In this document: in pieces, positions 11,710 through 11,916 of the stretch
Layout: each line of letters begins with the position of its first letter
How positions within the stretch are numbered: position 1 is the first letter of the stretch
DNA from: an uncultured Oscillospiraceae bacterium
Lineage (GTDB): Bacteria; Bacillota; Clostridia; Oscillospirales; Oscillospiraceae
Assembly (NCBI GenBank): GCA_944385065.1
Contig: CALWVX010000035.1
Coordinates: forward strand, 1 to 11,916
Reading direction: 5' to 3'
DNA length: 11,916 nucleotides
Notes under the pieces: model-generated
The model's database searches: none
What the model was told of the DNA's origin: nothing
Seen by the model: the letters and a program-made list of their open reading frames with translations, nothing else
Translations under genes and position numbers: made by a program

Positions 11710-11916
11710 TTAGAAGAACAGGGGGCACAGGCAGGCCAGGATAAAGATGGGAATATCCGAGGCAATAAAGGTAGGCACACAGGTATCCCAGATGTGGTCG
11801 TGCTGCCCGTCGGCATTCAGGCCGGCGGTGGGAGCCAGGGTGGTGTCGGACACGGGGGAACCGGTGTCACCGATGGTGGAGGCCGCGGCAATCAGCATGG
11901 TGGTGGCGGCCAGGCC
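11710..11916 (-). CDS. NhaC-type Na+/H+ antiporter family protein, C-terminal fragment
   Basis: The last 68 residues of a membrane protein are present; the rest lies beyond the window. The piece contains the conserved GDTGSPVSDTTLAPTAG block, then DHIWDTCVPTF, and a closing hydrophobic helix (IPIFILACLCPLFF), a well-known ending of the Na_H_antiporter (NhaC/YuiF) family. These proteins exchange sodium for protons or carry small organic solutes across the membrane. The stop codon TAA is at 11712-11710, and the 19-bp hairpin downstream ends the transcript. Family placement is from these motifs alone; substrate is open. Confidence 0.85.
   Translation of the reverse strand, partial: GLAATTMLIAAASTIGDTGSPVSDTTLAPTAGLNADGQHDHIWDTCVPTFIASDIPIFILACLCPLFF

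Overview
The base composition (GC-rich, close to 60% by eye), Shine-Dalgarno sites of AGGAGG type, frequent GTG/TTG starts and gene families (YtvI-like AI-2E exporter, YlmH, UPF0291/YnzC, DegV, ThiT with a TPP riboswitch) point to a Gram-positive Firmicute. The best guess is a gut Clostridia of the Oscillospiraceae type; this is inference from family content and style, not from a marker gene. No rRNA, tRNA, CRISPR array or insertion sequence was seen.

Layout. 1-203 (-): N-terminus of a DEAD-box RNA helicase with its own promoter. 432-3113 (-): a membrane-anchored HtrA-type serine protease and, upstream of it, an AI-2E/YtvI-family membrane protein. 3258-4472 (-): a visibly AT-richer island with a two-gene unit, a membrane-tethered XRE repressor and a small membrane-anchored protein, bounded by a strong bidirectional terminator and a promoter that carries a dyad. 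4473-4831: non-coding. 4832-6356 (+): YlmH (S4 RNA-binding), a VOC/glyoxalase-fold protein and a UPF0291 protein. 6370-7366 (+): DegV fatty-acid-binding protein with its own promoter and terminator. 7389-9034 (+): promoter, TPP riboswitch, thiamine transporter ThiT and a HAD (Cof-type) phosphatase, which together look like one thiamine-controlled unit.

9073-11588: a three-gene module around one intergenic region. On the minus strand lie a small Hanks-type protein kinase and, one base after its stop, a zinc-ribbon/transmembrane/beta-helix protein. Divergently on the plus strand lies an XRE-type regulator. The two promoters overlap and share a TATAC-N5-GTATA dyad, so the regulator probably controls both directions. 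The kinase has a His where the ATP-anchoring Lys normally sits. This module is the best candidate for an undescribed system in the window.

11630-11671 is a 19-bp perfect hairpin that ends the regulator gene. 11710-11916 (-) is the C-terminal piece of an NhaC-type Na+/H+ antiporter that continues beyond the window.
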